DNA of 64,000 nucleotides from Bacteroidia bacterium (GTDB taxonomy: Bacteria > Bacteroidota > Bacteroidia > Palsa-965). Each line of letters begins with the position of its first letter. Position 1 is the first letter of the stretch. The notes beneath the pieces were generated by a model. It saw only the letters and a list, made by a program, of their open reading frames with translations. It was not told the origin of the DNA and ran no database searches. The DNA lies in assembly GCA_025454955.1 (NCBI GenBank), contig JALONL010000002.1, forward strand, positions 124,001 to 188,000, given 5' to 3'. A program made the translations under genes and the position numbers. This document shows, piece after piece, positions 9,016 through 17,700 of this stretch.

Positions 9016-9106
9016 AGCCAGCACACCGTCTCAGGTCAATAAGAAAACTGAGAGTTATGAATAAATTGTTGTTAACAGCCGGATTTCATCCGGGTTTTCA
9101 GGGGCA

Positions 9107-11062
9107 TTACACGAGTTCGGCGGGCGCTTCCACCCAGTCGCCGTGGGTGCGTATGAGTTCCACCAAAGCCTCCACGGCATTGGCTTCGTCAATGTTTCGC
9201 TGCACCACTTCGCGGCCTTTGTAGAGGGTAATTTTGCCCACGCCGGTGCCCACGTAGCCGTAATCGGCATCGGCCATTTCGCCGGGGCCGTTTACAATGC
9301 AGCCCATGATGCCAATTTTAACGCCTTTCAAATGCTCGGTGCGCTTGCGTATTTTGTTGGTGGTGTCCTGCAAATCGAAAAGCGTTCGTCCGCACGAGGG
9401 ACACGAAATGTATTCGGTTTTGGAAATGCGTGTGCGCGTGGCCTGCAAAATGCCGAATGCGGCGCTGTTCAGTGTACGCAGCGGCACCTGTGCGCCGGTT
9501 TTTATCCAGAGTCCGTCGCCAAACCCGTCGAGCAGCAGTGCCCCGGCATCGGTGGCGGCGTAAAGCACGGTGTCGTCGGCACTTTCGTGCATATAATTGC
9601 GTTTAATGATAAACGGCGTGGTACATCCTGCCTGTGCCAGCATTATGGCTGCGCGGCGCATTTCGGGCATGGCGGCTTCGTTGAAGGTGTCGAGCACAAG
9701 TACCACGCGGGTTTCGGCCTTCAGCTTTTCGATAAATGCGGGCGTGAGCGTGGCAATGTCGGCCGCCACAAAGTTGAGCGTGGTGTGCTTCAATTCGCTT
9801 TCAAAAAACTCGTTGCCGCAGAACAGCGGGTAACGGCGTTCGCCCTGTTTGGTTTTCCAGCTTTCCGAATTGAGTATCAGCCCCAGTGTGCCGGGAATTT
9901 CAAAAGCCACCTCGTTATCGCCGATGTATAAAAAGTCGCAGGCCTGGTCGGTAAGGTTCCACTTATCGAGCGGTACCGAATAGTTGTAGCCCACGGCAAA
10001 CAGCGAGGCGGCGGTAATTTCCTGTTTTGCACTGAAATCGGACACAATGCGCGGCACCTGGCCTGCACCCATATTGAGCACGGCGTGTGTGCTGCGGCGG
10101 CTGTAGTCGAATGGCGAGTACGGCAGAATGATTTTGCCGTGGTCGGTTTCCGGCGCGGGAATGTGCGCGTGGTTGGCGCGGCGGGTGTAGCGTTCGGCCA
10201 GGGCTTTGGCTACGGGTATTTCAAATTCAGGATCTTCGGTGAGCGATACGCGTATGGTATCGCCCAGTCCGTCTTCGAGCAAAGTACCAATGCCCGCGGC
10301 CGATTTTATGCGGCCGTCTTCGCCATCGCCGGCTTCGGTTACGCCCAGGTGCAGCGGGTAATTCATTCCGGCCTGCATCATCTGATTCACCAGAAGGCGA
10401 TAGGCCTGAACCATTACCTGCGGGTTGCTGGCTTTCATGGAAAGCACAATATTGTGGTAGCCTTCGTCTTCGCAGATGCGCAAAAACTCCATGGCCGATT
10501 CTACCATGCCTAAGGGCGTATCGCCGTAACGGCTGAGGATACGGTCGGAAAGCGAACCGTGGTTGGTGCCAATGCGCATGGCCGTGCCGTATTCCTTGCA
10601 AATGCGCACCAGCGGGGTGAAGCGTTCGCGTATGCGTTCGAGCTCGGAATGGTAGGCGGCTTCTGTATAGTCTATGTGTTCGAATTTCTTTTTATCGGCG
10701 TAATTGCCGGGGTTAACGCGCACTTTTTCTACAAGGCGGGCGGCCAGTTCGGCGGCATTGGGCGTAAAATGAATATCGGCCACGAGCGGGGTTTTATAGC
10801 CCATTGCGCGAAGCTCTTTTTTGATATTCTCTAAGTTTTGCGCCTCTTTCAAACTCGGAGCCGTAATGCGCACATATTCGCAGCCCGCCTCAATCATGCG
10901 CACCGACTGGGCCACCGTGGCCGCCGTGTCGAGCGTGTCGGTAGTAGTCATAGACTGTACGCGAATCGGGTAATCGCCGCCAAGCGGCACATCGCCAATA
11001 TTAACCACGCGGGTTTTGAAACGCGAAAACTGGGTGAGGCTGTTACAATACAATGAATCCAT
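9107..11062 (-). CDS. ispG: 4-hydroxy-3-methylbut-2-en-1-yl diphosphate synthase (IspG/GcpE), large form
   Basis: IspG is the [4Fe-4S] enzyme of the MEP isoprenoid pathway that turns 2-C-methyl-D-erythritol 2,4-cyclodiphosphate into HMBPP. The N-terminal TIM barrel is clear: VQSMTTTDT, ADIHF, KVRVNPGNY, GTNHGSLSDR, GVTEAG. The C-terminal cluster domain has SCPSCGRTLFDL (cysteines about 554 and 557), GCIVNGPGEM (cysteine about 588, with the nearby Glu as fourth ligand). The 651-residue length shows the large A* insert between the two domains, known in Bacteroidota, Chlamydiae and plants; short forms are near 370. The dxs gene at 35712 acts at the head of the same pathway. It has its own promoter 18 bases upstream of the ATG. 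Confidence 0.96.
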   Translation of the reverse strand: MDSLYCNSLTQFSRFKTRVVNIGDVPLGGDYPIRVQSMTTTDTLDTAATVAQSVRMIEAGCEYVRITAPSLKEAQNLENIKKELRAMGYKTPLVADIHFTPNAAELAARLVEKVRVNPGNYADKKKFEHIDYTEAAYHSELERIRERFTPLVRICKEYGTAMRIGTNHGSLSDRILSRYGDTPLGMVESAMEFLRICEDEGYHNIVLSMKASNPQVMVQAYRLLVNQMMQAGMNYPLHLGVTEAGDGEDGRIKSAAGIGTLLEDGLGDTIRVSLTEDPEFEIPVAKALAERYTRRANHAHIPAPETDHGKIILPYSPFDYSRRSTHAVLNMGAGQVPRIVSDFSAKQEITAASLFAVGYNYSVPLDKWNLTDQACDFLYIGDNEVAFEIPGTLGLILNSESWKTKQGERRYPLFCGNEFFESELKHTTLNFVAADIATLTPAFIEKLKAETRVVLVLDTFNEAAMPEMRRAAIMLAQAGCTTPFIIKRNYMHESADDTVLYAATDAGALLLDGFGDGLWIKTGAQVPLRTLNSAAFGILQATRTRISKTEYISCPSCGRTLFDLQDTTNKIRKRTEHLKGVKIGIMGCIVNGPGEMADADYGYVGTGVGKITLYKGREVVQRNIDEANAVEALVELIRTHGDWVEAPAELV

Positions 11063-11079
11063 GACTGCTGTGAATACCG

Positions 11080-11087
11080 CAAAGATA
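11080..11087 (-). promoter_or_regulatory. ispG promoter, -7 element TATCTTTG
   Basis: TATCTTTG on the minus strand, 18 bases upstream of the ispG ATG, matches TAnnTTTG exactly and implies a leader of about 12 bases. Confidence 0.65.
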
Positions 11088-11123
11088 CGGCGTAACTCCT
11101 CAACAACAGGAACGGGAAAATGT

Positions 11124-12026
11124 TTATTCGGAAGCCGCCGTTTTACGGCGCTCCCCGTACCGGCGGCTCATCCACGCATTGAGAAACAGGGTGGAAAGAA
11201 TAATGGCCGTACCCACATAAAAATACACCGTAAGAAACTTATTATGGTGCAAAATGAGCCACGAAAGAATGATCCCGTACACCGACTCCAGATTTAACGT
11301 AAGCGAAACCGTATAAGGACTCACCGACCGCAGCACACGCAAACTGATAAGGAACGGCAGCGAAGTACAGGCCAGCCCCAGCAGCAGCATATAAAACCAG
11401 TTGGTGCCGCTCATACTGAACATACCTCCAAGATTGTCGTGTGCAAAAAGCATATACACACTAAGCCCCGCAAAACCACCCAGCATTTCATACACCGATA
11501 TTACCGACGACTGATGCCCTGCCCTGATAAACACACTGTTGATGACACCGAAAAAAGAAGAAGTCAGCGCCGCCAGAATACCCAGAACAATTCCCCAGGT
11601 ATATTCCGTTTCCACCCCGAAAATAATTCCTATCGCAATCATCACCAGAATACCCGAAGCAATTTCATAGCTCCGTATGCTTCGCCTGAAAAACAACGGC
11701 TCAATAAACGCCGTAAACAACGACCCTGAGGCAAATACAGCCAGCGTAACAGAAGCATTACTCACCTTTATCGACCCGTAAAAACAAATCCAGTGCAGGC
11801 CAACAATTAATCCGGTGCCGATATATTTAAGCACATTCTTTGGCGATGCAGCCAGACTTTGCCTCGTAAAAAGCATCCAGGCAATTATACCGCACAAGGC
11901 AATGAGCATTCTTATCCATACCAGCTGATCGGCAGGAAGCGTAATGAGTTCACCCAGAATGGCTGTCCAGCCCCAGATGAAAACGATGAAATGAAGCAGG
12001 AGATAATCGGTTCGGTTGTTGCTCAC
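11124..12026 (-). CDS. EamA/DMT-superfamily transporter
   Basis: A 300-residue integral membrane protein with about ten hydrophobic helices in two EamA halves (about 8-140 and 150-290). The pattern LHFIVFIWGWTAILGELI at the start, the conserved ASGSLFTAFIEPLFFRR segment in the first half and the matching LNLESVYGIILSWLIL segment in the second half are typical of drug/metabolite transporters of the RhaT/YdcZ-like group. Substrates of such proteins are usually metabolites such as amino acids; no specificity can be read here. The start is GTG (12024-12026), 20 bases downstream of a good -7 element. No partner gene suggests a pathway. Confidence 0.88.
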   Translation of the reverse strand: MSNNRTDYLLLHFIVFIWGWTAILGELITLPADQLVWIRMLIALCGIIAWMLFTRQSLAASPKNVLKYIGTGLIVGLHWICFYGSIKVSNASVTLAVFASGSLFTAFIEPLFFRRSIRSYEIASGILVMIAIGIIFGVETEYTWGIVLGILAALTSSFFGVINSVFIRAGHQSSVISVYEMLGGFAGLSVYMLFAHDNLGGMFSMSGTNWFYMLLLGLACTSLPFLISLRVLRSVSPYTVSLTLNLESVYGIILSWLILHHNKFLTVYFYVGTAIILSTLFLNAWMSRRYGERRKTAASE

Positions 12027-12045
12027 TGGCTTGTGCTAAACCGGG

Positions 12046-12053
12046 CAAAGGTA
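12046..12053 (-). promoter_or_regulatory. Promoter of the DMT transporter gene, -7 element TACCTTTG
   Basis: TACCTTTG on the minus strand fits TAnnTTTG and lies 20 bases upstream of the GTG start. Confidence 0.6.
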
Positions 12054-12106
12054 AAAGGAAATGCTTTTGAAATACGGCACTAAATGCAGCGCAAACAAAC
12101 CTGCAC

Positions 12107-13384
12107 CTACACTGCTTCCATGCTTTTCTTCCTAAAGCTGCGCCACACGGCCAGGTACACTGCCGGGTACAGAGTTACCCAAAGCGGTAATGCAAAAATT
12201 ACCAGCCTGTCGCCCTGCCAGAAACTGATGCCCGAAACAAGCAGAATATACGCCCACAATAAAAGCGTGGCGTGAAAGCCCGGAAAAAAAGCCCGCCATT
12301 TTCGCCGCACCAGCAGCCAGAGCATACCCGCCAGAGCCGCAAAATGTGCTCCCAGCGTAAACTTGCGCATAAACTCCGACCAAAACGCAATTCCCTCACC
12401 GCCGTTCAACTGACCCACAAGAATAGAACCACTGTCGATATTGGTATAAACCACCTCTGCACCAGTGCTTACCGCCAGCATCGGATTACGGGCCGCCACG
12501 CGCACAATATCGCCGGTGGAAGCATTTTTTACTGCATTATCAATTTTATCCGCATCCGTGTATGAAGCACCGCCGGTAAGCGAAAAACTTAACCCTTCAG
12601 CCCTGGCATACAACATCCGGAAATAATATTCGCGCAGGGTAATTTCGCCAATGCGCGAAAGAAAAAATTCGCCCTGCTGCCGTTTCATCAGCACCGGCTG
12701 CACCAGCACACACACCAGCGAAATACCCAGCAGCGCCAGCAATGCCCGGCTGCGAAACAAAAAACCACGCTCGCGCCAGATTAACCACACCAGCGCACAC
12801 AGAAACACATATAAAAACACCGGCTTTACCACCACCGCCAAAGCCAGCACCAACAAGGCCTTCACACGCCGCAATGCATCGGCATGGGGCGCACGCGTAA
12901 GAAAGTAAACAAACAGCGAGAGTAGAAAAACAGTAACCGTTTCGGTAAGTGCATGCATGGTATGCACGGCCAGCGAAGGATGCGTGCCATAAAACAAAAC
13001 CACACACCACCAGCCCGGCCACCACCGCGAAGTTTGCCGCACCACACTGAAAAGCAAAAGCCCCCCGCCCACATGCAACAATGCCTGCACAAACCAAACC
13101 GCCCAAACTCCTCCCGCCAGTTCGCACAGCCTCACAAACAACGGAAACAAATAGGGCCGCGTATCGGAAGCATAACCACCCACACCGGTCAGAAACTCAC
13201 CATATGCCTTGTACTGCTGCGAATCGGTCGATGAATAAAGCGTTCCGGGTAAAACTTCAGTAATATTCCACTGACTGAGATAATACAGATAAGGAACAAG
13301 CAGACACAGCAATTCTACCAGAAACCGTTTATAATTCGGGCTTCCGGAGATAATATCGTGAAAGAAACTACTGAAACGGGTCAC
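12107..13384 (-). CDS. Polytopic membrane protein, GT-C glycosyltransferase-like
   Basis: The 425-residue protein has about ten to twelve membrane helices. Between the first and second helices is an extracytoplasmic loop with the acidic SSTDSQQYKAYGEFL segment and R-P-Y-L-F-P-L-F, the arrangement seen in GT39/ArnT-like GT-C enzymes that transfer sugars from polyprenyl-phosphate donors in the outer leaflet. A second clue is HPSLAVHTMHALTETVTVFLLSLFVYF, close to the T-E-x-x-x-x-F motif of this group. I infer a glycosyltransferase but a substrate or acceptor cannot be named. It starts with GTG, which directly follows an in-frame stop, so no earlier start exists. Confidence 0.65.
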   Translation of the reverse strand: MTRFSSFFHDIISGSPNYKRFLVELLCLLVPYLYYLSQWNITEVLPGTLYSSTDSQQYKAYGEFLTGVGGYASDTRPYLFPLFVRLCELAGGVWAVWFVQALLHVGGGLLLFSVVRQTSRWWPGWWCVVLFYGTHPSLAVHTMHALTETVTVFLLSLFVYFLTRAPHADALRRVKALLVLALAVVVKPVFLYVFLCALVWLIWRERGFLFRSRALLALLGISLVCVLVQPVLMKRQQGEFFLSRIGEITLREYYFRMLYARAEGLSFSLTGGASYTDADKIDNAVKNASTGDIVRVAARNPMLAVSTGAEVVYTNIDSGSILVGQLNGGEGIAFWSEFMRKFTLGAHFAALAGMLWLLVRRKWRAFFPGFHATLLLWAYILLVSGISFWQGDRLVIFALPLWVTLYPAVYLAVWRSFRKKSMEAV

Positions 13385-13471
13385 TTAATAAACACTGAGA
13401 AAACACGAAAGTAATTACTTTGATACAATTTGCACACGCATTCTGAACGCGTAAGAATTTTTTGTAAACGA

Positions 13472-13503
13472 TTTGCGAACTGGATTTTCAGCTATAATAT
13501 TTG
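13472..13503 (+). promoter_or_regulatory. Likely promoter of the T9SS gene at 13523
   Basis: TTTG (13472-13475), 20 bases, then AATATTTG (13496-13503) is close to the TTTG-N19-TAnnTTTG arrangement; one base of the -7 element differs. Transcription would start about 13 bases before ATG 13523. Confidence 0.4.
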
Positions 13504-13522
13504 TACCGTAAATAAATACAAA

Positions 13523-14368
13523 ATGCGGATCCTCTTTCTCTTTACATTGTTTTTTACGCTCAATTTTACTGCTGCGGCCCAGAACTGCAGCGTGGATGTA
13601 AGCTATACCATAAACGGCAACCAGATTATTGCAGTAGCCAACGATTCCAACGCAGTAAATCCTTACTTCTATTGGTTAGATCCTGTCACAAATACCTTTA
13701 CCACACCCTCCTCAAACAACAGTTATACGTTTACGCTTCCCCCCACGGGCAATTTCTATACCTGTGTGTGGATGGTTGACACCGTTACCCCTTGCAGCGA
13801 TACTGCCTGCCTCTGCATCTGCCCCGCTACGGGCTGCACTGCTTCATTCTACACATTCGATTCGCTCAACATTACCTTTTTTGTAAATACGAGTACAGCC
13901 GACTCCGGCAGCACGTTTGTCTGGGATTTCGGCGATCAGACCTTTTCGTTCGATGCGTTTCCTTCGCATACTTATGCGCAGTCTGGTTTTTATAATGTAT
14001 GCATGGTTATACTCGACTCCATGCAAATGCCCTGCGATACGGTTTGCCAGCAGATAAGCGTACTTTATCAGGTACAACCCTCAGTAGCCGAAATTAATCA
14101 GCTGCCCGGCGGGGTAAAAGTATTCCCCAACCCGGCCGGCCAGGCAGTAAATATAAACTGGGAGCAAACCACCTCCTCGCCACATCAGATAACCATTTAC
14201 GATCTTACCGGCCGAATTATAATCGCTACGCTCAACACGCCGGTCACCACCGGGGTTCAGACGGTAAGCCTTCCCCTATCTGATATTCCCGGTGGTGTTT
14301 ATCTGGTAAAAATTGAAGACGAACAGGGACGACAGGCCGTAACCCGTCTCACTGTTCAAACCGAATAA
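13523..14368 (+). CDS. T9SS-secreted PKD-domain protein with type A sorting domain
   Basis: A 281-residue secreted protein. Signal peptide MRILFLFTLFFTLNFTAAAQ, then a cysteine-containing beta domain (residues about 20-105, with repeated C pairs such as CSDTACLCICPATGC), a PKD domain (about 110-185, FVWDFGDQTF and HTYAQSGFYNVCMVIL), and a T9SS type A domain over the last 75 residues (VKVFPNPAGQAVNI, then YDLTGRII and GVYLVKI). The function is likely binding or structural on the surface. An in-frame ATG at 13430 would put 31 unconserved residues before the signal peptide and lies upstream of the likely promoter, so ATG 13523 is used. A strong terminator follows at 14421. Confidence 0.88.
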   Translation: MRILFLFTLFFTLNFTAAAQNCSVDVSYTINGNQIIAVANDSNAVNPYFYWLDPVTNTFTTPSSNNSYTFTLPPTGNFYTCVWMVDTVTPCSDTACLCICPATGCTASFYTFDSLNITFFVNTSTADSGSTFVWDFGDQTFSFDAFPSHTYAQSGFYNVCMVILDSMQMPCDTVCQQISVLYQVQPSVAEINQLPGGVKVFPNPAGQAVNINWEQTTSSPHQITIYDLTGRIIIATLNTPVTTGVQTVSLPLSDIPGGVYLVKIEDEQGRQAVTRLTVQTE

Positions 14369-14420
14369 CAATACATCCCCAAACTCCTGTGGTTGTGTGT
14401 GTATCCGCAGGTAATCAAGA

Positions 14421-14460
14421 CCGGAAGCGCTGAAGGGAGATGGCGCTTCCGGCTTTTTTT
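14421..14460 (+). terminator. Rho-independent terminator
   Basis: A 10-bp stem, CCGGAAGCGC (14421-14430) with GCGCTTCCGG (14443-14452), is followed by C and seven Ts. It ends the T9SS gene at 13523-14368 and separates it from the cysteine desulfurase gene. Confidence 0.85.
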
Positions 14461-14519
14461 ATGCCCATCGCTATTAAGATACTCTGGTCAGAAACCGGCC
14501 CGCTGCGTACCTTTACCGC

Positions 14520-15668
14520 ATGGCCGGTTTTCTTTATCTCGATCACAACGCCACCACAGCCGTAAGCGAACAGGTGCTAAAAGTAATGCTGCCCCTGTTT
14601 ACCGAAAACTATGGCAATGCCTCCAGCCGCACACACCGAAAAGGCTGGGAAGCCGCACAGGCCGTGGACACCGCCCGCGCACAGGTGGCGGCATTGCTCA
14701 ACTGCACGGCACAGGAAATTATATTCACCTCAGGCGCCACCGAAGCCATTAACCTGGCCATACGCGGAGTAATGAGCGCCTGGAGCAGCCGCGGAAACCA
14801 CATCATTGCCGCCGCCACCGAACACAAAGCCGTGCTCGACACCTGCCGCGATCTCGAACAGCAGGGCTGCCAGCTTACCATACTGCCCGTAAACCGCGAA
14901 GGAATTGTAGATGCCGCCGCCCTGCGCGCCGCCCTGCGCCCCGATACCGTGCTGGTATGCCTCATGCACGCCAACAACGAAACCGGAACCATACAGCAAA
15001 TACGCCAGCTTGCCGACATTACTCACGCCGCCGGCGCACTCTTTATGAGCGATACCACACAAAGCGCCGGCAAAATTCCGGTCGATGTGCAGGAACTTGG
15101 CATCGACATTTGCTGCCTCTCGGCACATAAAATGTACGGCCCAAAAGGCGTGGGCGCACTCTACCTTCGCCGCCGCGATCCGCGCGTTACACTCCACCAC
15201 GTGTTTACCGGTGGCGGACACGAACGCGGACTGCGCCCCGGAACGCTCAACGTACCCGGCATTGCCGCACTGGGCGAAGCCTGCCGCATAGCCTCCGAAC
15301 AATGGTGGGACAATGCCGCCCGCCTCTCCTCGCTGCGCACACGCTTCGAACAAATCCTCACCGAACTGCCCGGCGTTTTCGTAAACGGCAGCATACGCAA
15401 CCGCCTGCCAAACACCACACACCTCACCTTCCACGGCATCCGCGCCGATCAGCTCATTGCACGGCTGCCCCACATCGGCATGGCCACCGGCTCGGCCTGC
15501 ACCTCGGCACTGCCCGAACCCTCGCACGTACTCACCGCCATGGGCCTCTCCCCCGAAGAAAGCCACGCCAGCATACGCTTCTCGCTGGGCACACTCACCC
15601 CCGAAACCGAAACCCTCCAGGCCGCCCGCGAAATCGCAAAAGCAGTGGAGGAATTACGACTCCTCTGA
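14520..15668 (+). CDS. Cysteine desulfurase (NifS/IscS-like, PLP-dependent)
   Basis: These enzymes release sulfur from L-cysteine as a persulfide for Fe-S clusters, thio-tRNAs and other cofactors. The 382 residues carry the family marks: YLDHNATT at the start, SGATEAIN at 71-78, catalytic TEHKAV (His 102), ANNETGT (151-157), SAHKMYGPKG with the PLP lysine at 204, RPGTLN at 239-244, and GSACTS with the active Cys at 327. The loop around that cysteine is short of the extended form of group I IscS and reads GMATGSACTSALPEPSHV, the group I class. No iscU/sufE gene lies beside it. A near-consensus TACCTTTA element at 14508 lies only five bases before the ATG, so the message may be nearly leaderless. 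Confidence 0.93.
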   Translation: MAGFLYLDHNATTAVSEQVLKVMLPLFTENYGNASSRTHRKGWEAAQAVDTARAQVAALLNCTAQEIIFTSGATEAINLAIRGVMSAWSSRGNHIIAAATEHKAVLDTCRDLEQQGCQLTILPVNREGIVDAAALRAALRPDTVLVCLMHANNETGTIQQIRQLADITHAAGALFMSDTTQSAGKIPVDVQELGIDICCLSAHKMYGPKGVGALYLRRRDPRVTLHHVFTGGGHERGLRPGTLNVPGIAALGEACRIASEQWWDNAARLSSLRTRFEQILTELPGVFVNGSIRNRLPNTTHLTFHGIRADQLIARLPHIGMATGSACTSALPEPSHVLTAMGLSPEESHASIRFSLGTLTPETETLQAAREIAKAVEELRLL

Positions 15669-15697
15669 ACACCATACGCATATCGCCGCAGATCAAG

Positions 15698-15705
15698 TAG
15701 ATTTG
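15698..15705 (+). promoter_or_regulatory. Promoter of the YwqK/MORN-repeat gene, -7 element TAGATTTG
   Basis: TAGATTTG fits TAnnTTTG exactly. Transcription would start near 15712, giving a leader of about 46 bases before ATG 15758 and placing an in-frame upstream ATG too close to the start point. Confidence 0.6.
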
Positions 15706-15757
15706 TCAACCCGTTTTCACCTTGTACCAAAACACACATTCCTCCGTTTATCATTAC

Positions 15758-17614
15758 ATGAAACAACTCGCTGCCCTGATTCTGCTTCTGCTGCTCCCCC
15801 TGGCCGCCGCTGCCCAACTCGTCCCCACACAGCCCGAACGGAAACAGAAACCGCGCAAAGCCCCGCGCGTCAAACAGGAAGTGAAAACCCAGTTCTGGGA
15901 CGAAAAAAAGAAGGTGAAAAAAAGCGAGGAAGCCATGCTCGACGGCCGCCTGCACGGCAAATGCACCTACTGGCACGAAAACGGAAAAGTGGCCCGCACC
16001 GGATGGTACTACAACGGAAAAATAGACAGCACCTGGAATTATTTCTACGACGACGGCAAGCAGAAAGCCAAAGAATATTACTACCAGGGCGATAAATACG
16101 GCCCCGCCATTTACTGGTACAAAAACGGACAAATGGCCCTGCGAAGCCGTTACGTGAAAAATTTGCCCGACAGTGTGTGGACAAGCTGGTACGAAAACGG
16201 ACAAGTAAAATCAGAAGAACAATTCCGCGTGGTATGGGTGCAGTTTCAGTACAAAGCCCAGAAAAACGGCCACTTCCGCTACTGGGCCGCCGATGGCAAA
16301 CCCGAAAACGACGGCTGGTTTGTAAACGACACCCTGCACGGACAATTCACCGCCTGGCATCCCAACGGAAATAAAAAAGAAACCGGCAATTACGAAAAAG
16401 GCCAGAAAGCCGGCAAATGGAACGAGTGGTACGCCAACGGAAAACCCCTGCGCGAGGTGGAATACAAAGACGATCTCGAATACATCTGGAACCTCTGGGG
16501 CGAAGACAATGTGCAGGTAATTAAAAACGGAAACGGCACCATTTTACTCGCCTACGAAAACGGCGCACGCCAAACCCTGGGCTTCTACCGCAGCGGACTG
16601 CCCGACAGTGTATGGACACACTGGAAACCCACCGGCAAAAAAGACTACACCGAAACATACGCCCGCGGCAAAAAAAACGGCCCCTCCACCTCGTGGTTCG
16701 ATGATGGAAGCGTGAGCATTCGCGGCCAGTACAAAAACGATATGAAAGACAGCATTTGGACCTGGTACAAAAAAGACGGCAGCAGGGAAATGGAAGGCGA
16801 GTTTGAAAACGACCTGCGCAACGGCCACTGGACATACTGGTTTGAAAACAAACCGCAAATGGAAATGGAAGGCTGGTACAAAGACGATAAGGAAGACAGC
16901 CTCTGGAATTTCTGGTACCCGAACGGGCAGCAATACAAACAGGGCACCTTTAAGGAAGGCAAGAAAAACGGACAATGGACATTCTGGTTCGAAAACGGCC
17001 AGAAACTGCAGGAAGGCCGCTACGTAATGAACAAGGAAGATGGCGACTGGATTAGCTGGTACGACAACGGACAGGAAAAAGACAAAGGCCGGTTCGACAA
17101 AGGCATGATGGTGGGCCTCTGGGAAGGCTGGTACTACAACGGCAAACAAAACTACCGCGGCACCTACAAAACAGGCGTGAAAAACGGCCCCTGGCAGTTC
17201 TGGTGGGACAACGGAAAACTGCACACCACCGGCTTCTACCGCATGGGCATACGCGAAGGAAAATGGACATCGTGGTTTAAAACCGGCATCCTCGACGAAA
17301 CCGGCACCTACAAAAACGACAAAACAAGCGGCAGCTGGATTTACTACTATGAAACCGGTGCCGTAAAAAGCAAAATGAAATACAAAGCCGGCCGGGTTAC
17401 GGGTAAAACCAAAAACTACTACATGGACGGCAAAGTGCAAAGTGTGACCAAAAACAAGATTTTCAAAGAGAAGGAATACATGCTTACCAAGACCAACGGA
17501 AAGAAGGTGTATAAAACCCGTTTGGTAAGCAAACCCCACGGAAAATGGGTGTATTACGACCCTCAGGGCAAAATTCTTTTTGAAGTGAAGTACAAAAAAG
17601 GCGAAAAGCTATAG
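15758..17614 (+). CDS. Secreted protein with about 20 MORN/YwqK-type repeats
   Basis: The 618-residue product has a signal peptide (MKQLAALILLLLLPLAAAAQ) and a basic linker to about residue 60. Then comes an array of about 20 repeats of 23-24 residues, each reading roughly N-G-x-W-T-x-W-Y-x-N-G-x, then G-x-Y-K-x-D-x-K. This is the MORN-2/YwqK-antitoxin-family repeat: a beta-hairpin unit that stacks into an elongated sheet. Only one repeat (near residues 235-265, W-N-L-W-G-E-D-N-V-Q) is irregular and lengthened. Secretion argues against a cytoplasmic antitoxin role; an elongated envelope or surface scaffold is a more likely inference. No C-terminal T9SS domain is seen, so it is probably periplasmic or outer-membrane associated. 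It ends in a strong terminator that overlaps the next gene. Confidence 0.85.
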   Translation: MKQLAALILLLLLPLAAAAQLVPTQPERKQKPRKAPRVKQEVKTQFWDEKKKVKKSEEAMLDGRLHGKCTYWHENGKVARTGWYYNGKIDSTWNYFYDDGKQKAKEYYYQGDKYGPAIYWYKNGQMALRSRYVKNLPDSVWTSWYENGQVKSEEQFRVVWVQFQYKAQKNGHFRYWAADGKPENDGWFVNDTLHGQFTAWHPNGNKKETGNYEKGQKAGKWNEWYANGKPLREVEYKDDLEYIWNLWGEDNVQVIKNGNGTILLAYENGARQTLGFYRSGLPDSVWTHWKPTGKKDYTETYARGKKNGPSTSWFDDGSVSIRGQYKNDMKDSIWTWYKKDGSREMEGEFENDLRNGHWTYWFENKPQMEMEGWYKDDKEDSLWNFWYPNGQQYKQGTFKEGKKNGQWTFWFENGQKLQEGRYVMNKEDGDWISWYDNGQEKDKGRFDKGMMVGLWEGWYYNGKQNYRGTYKTGVKNGPWQFWWDNGKLHTTGFYRMGIREGKWTSWFKTGILDETGTYKNDKTSGSWIYYYETGAVKSKMKYKAGRVTGKTKNYYMDGKVQSVTKNKIFKEKEYMLTKTNGKKVYKTRLVSKPHGKWVYYDPQGKILFEVKYKKGEKL

Positions 17615-17650
17615 CCGGGAGCTTAATTTCTCCTGATATGTAACCAAAAG

Positions 17651-17700
17651 AGCCGGTTTCGTTATTCGATAAAGGAATAATGAAACCGGCTTTTTTATTT
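17651..17700 (+). terminator. Terminator of the YwqK/MORN gene, overlapping the next start codon
   Basis: A 10-bp stem, AGCCGGTTTC (17651-17660) with GAAACCGGCT (17682-17691), is followed by TTTTTATTT. The ATG of the next reading frame (17680-17682) lies at the start of the descending arm. Confidence 0.85.

Noticed and set aside
9079..9093. Terminator of ispG
   Set aside because: A 6-bp stem with loop TTC is present, but no T tract follows on the minus strand.
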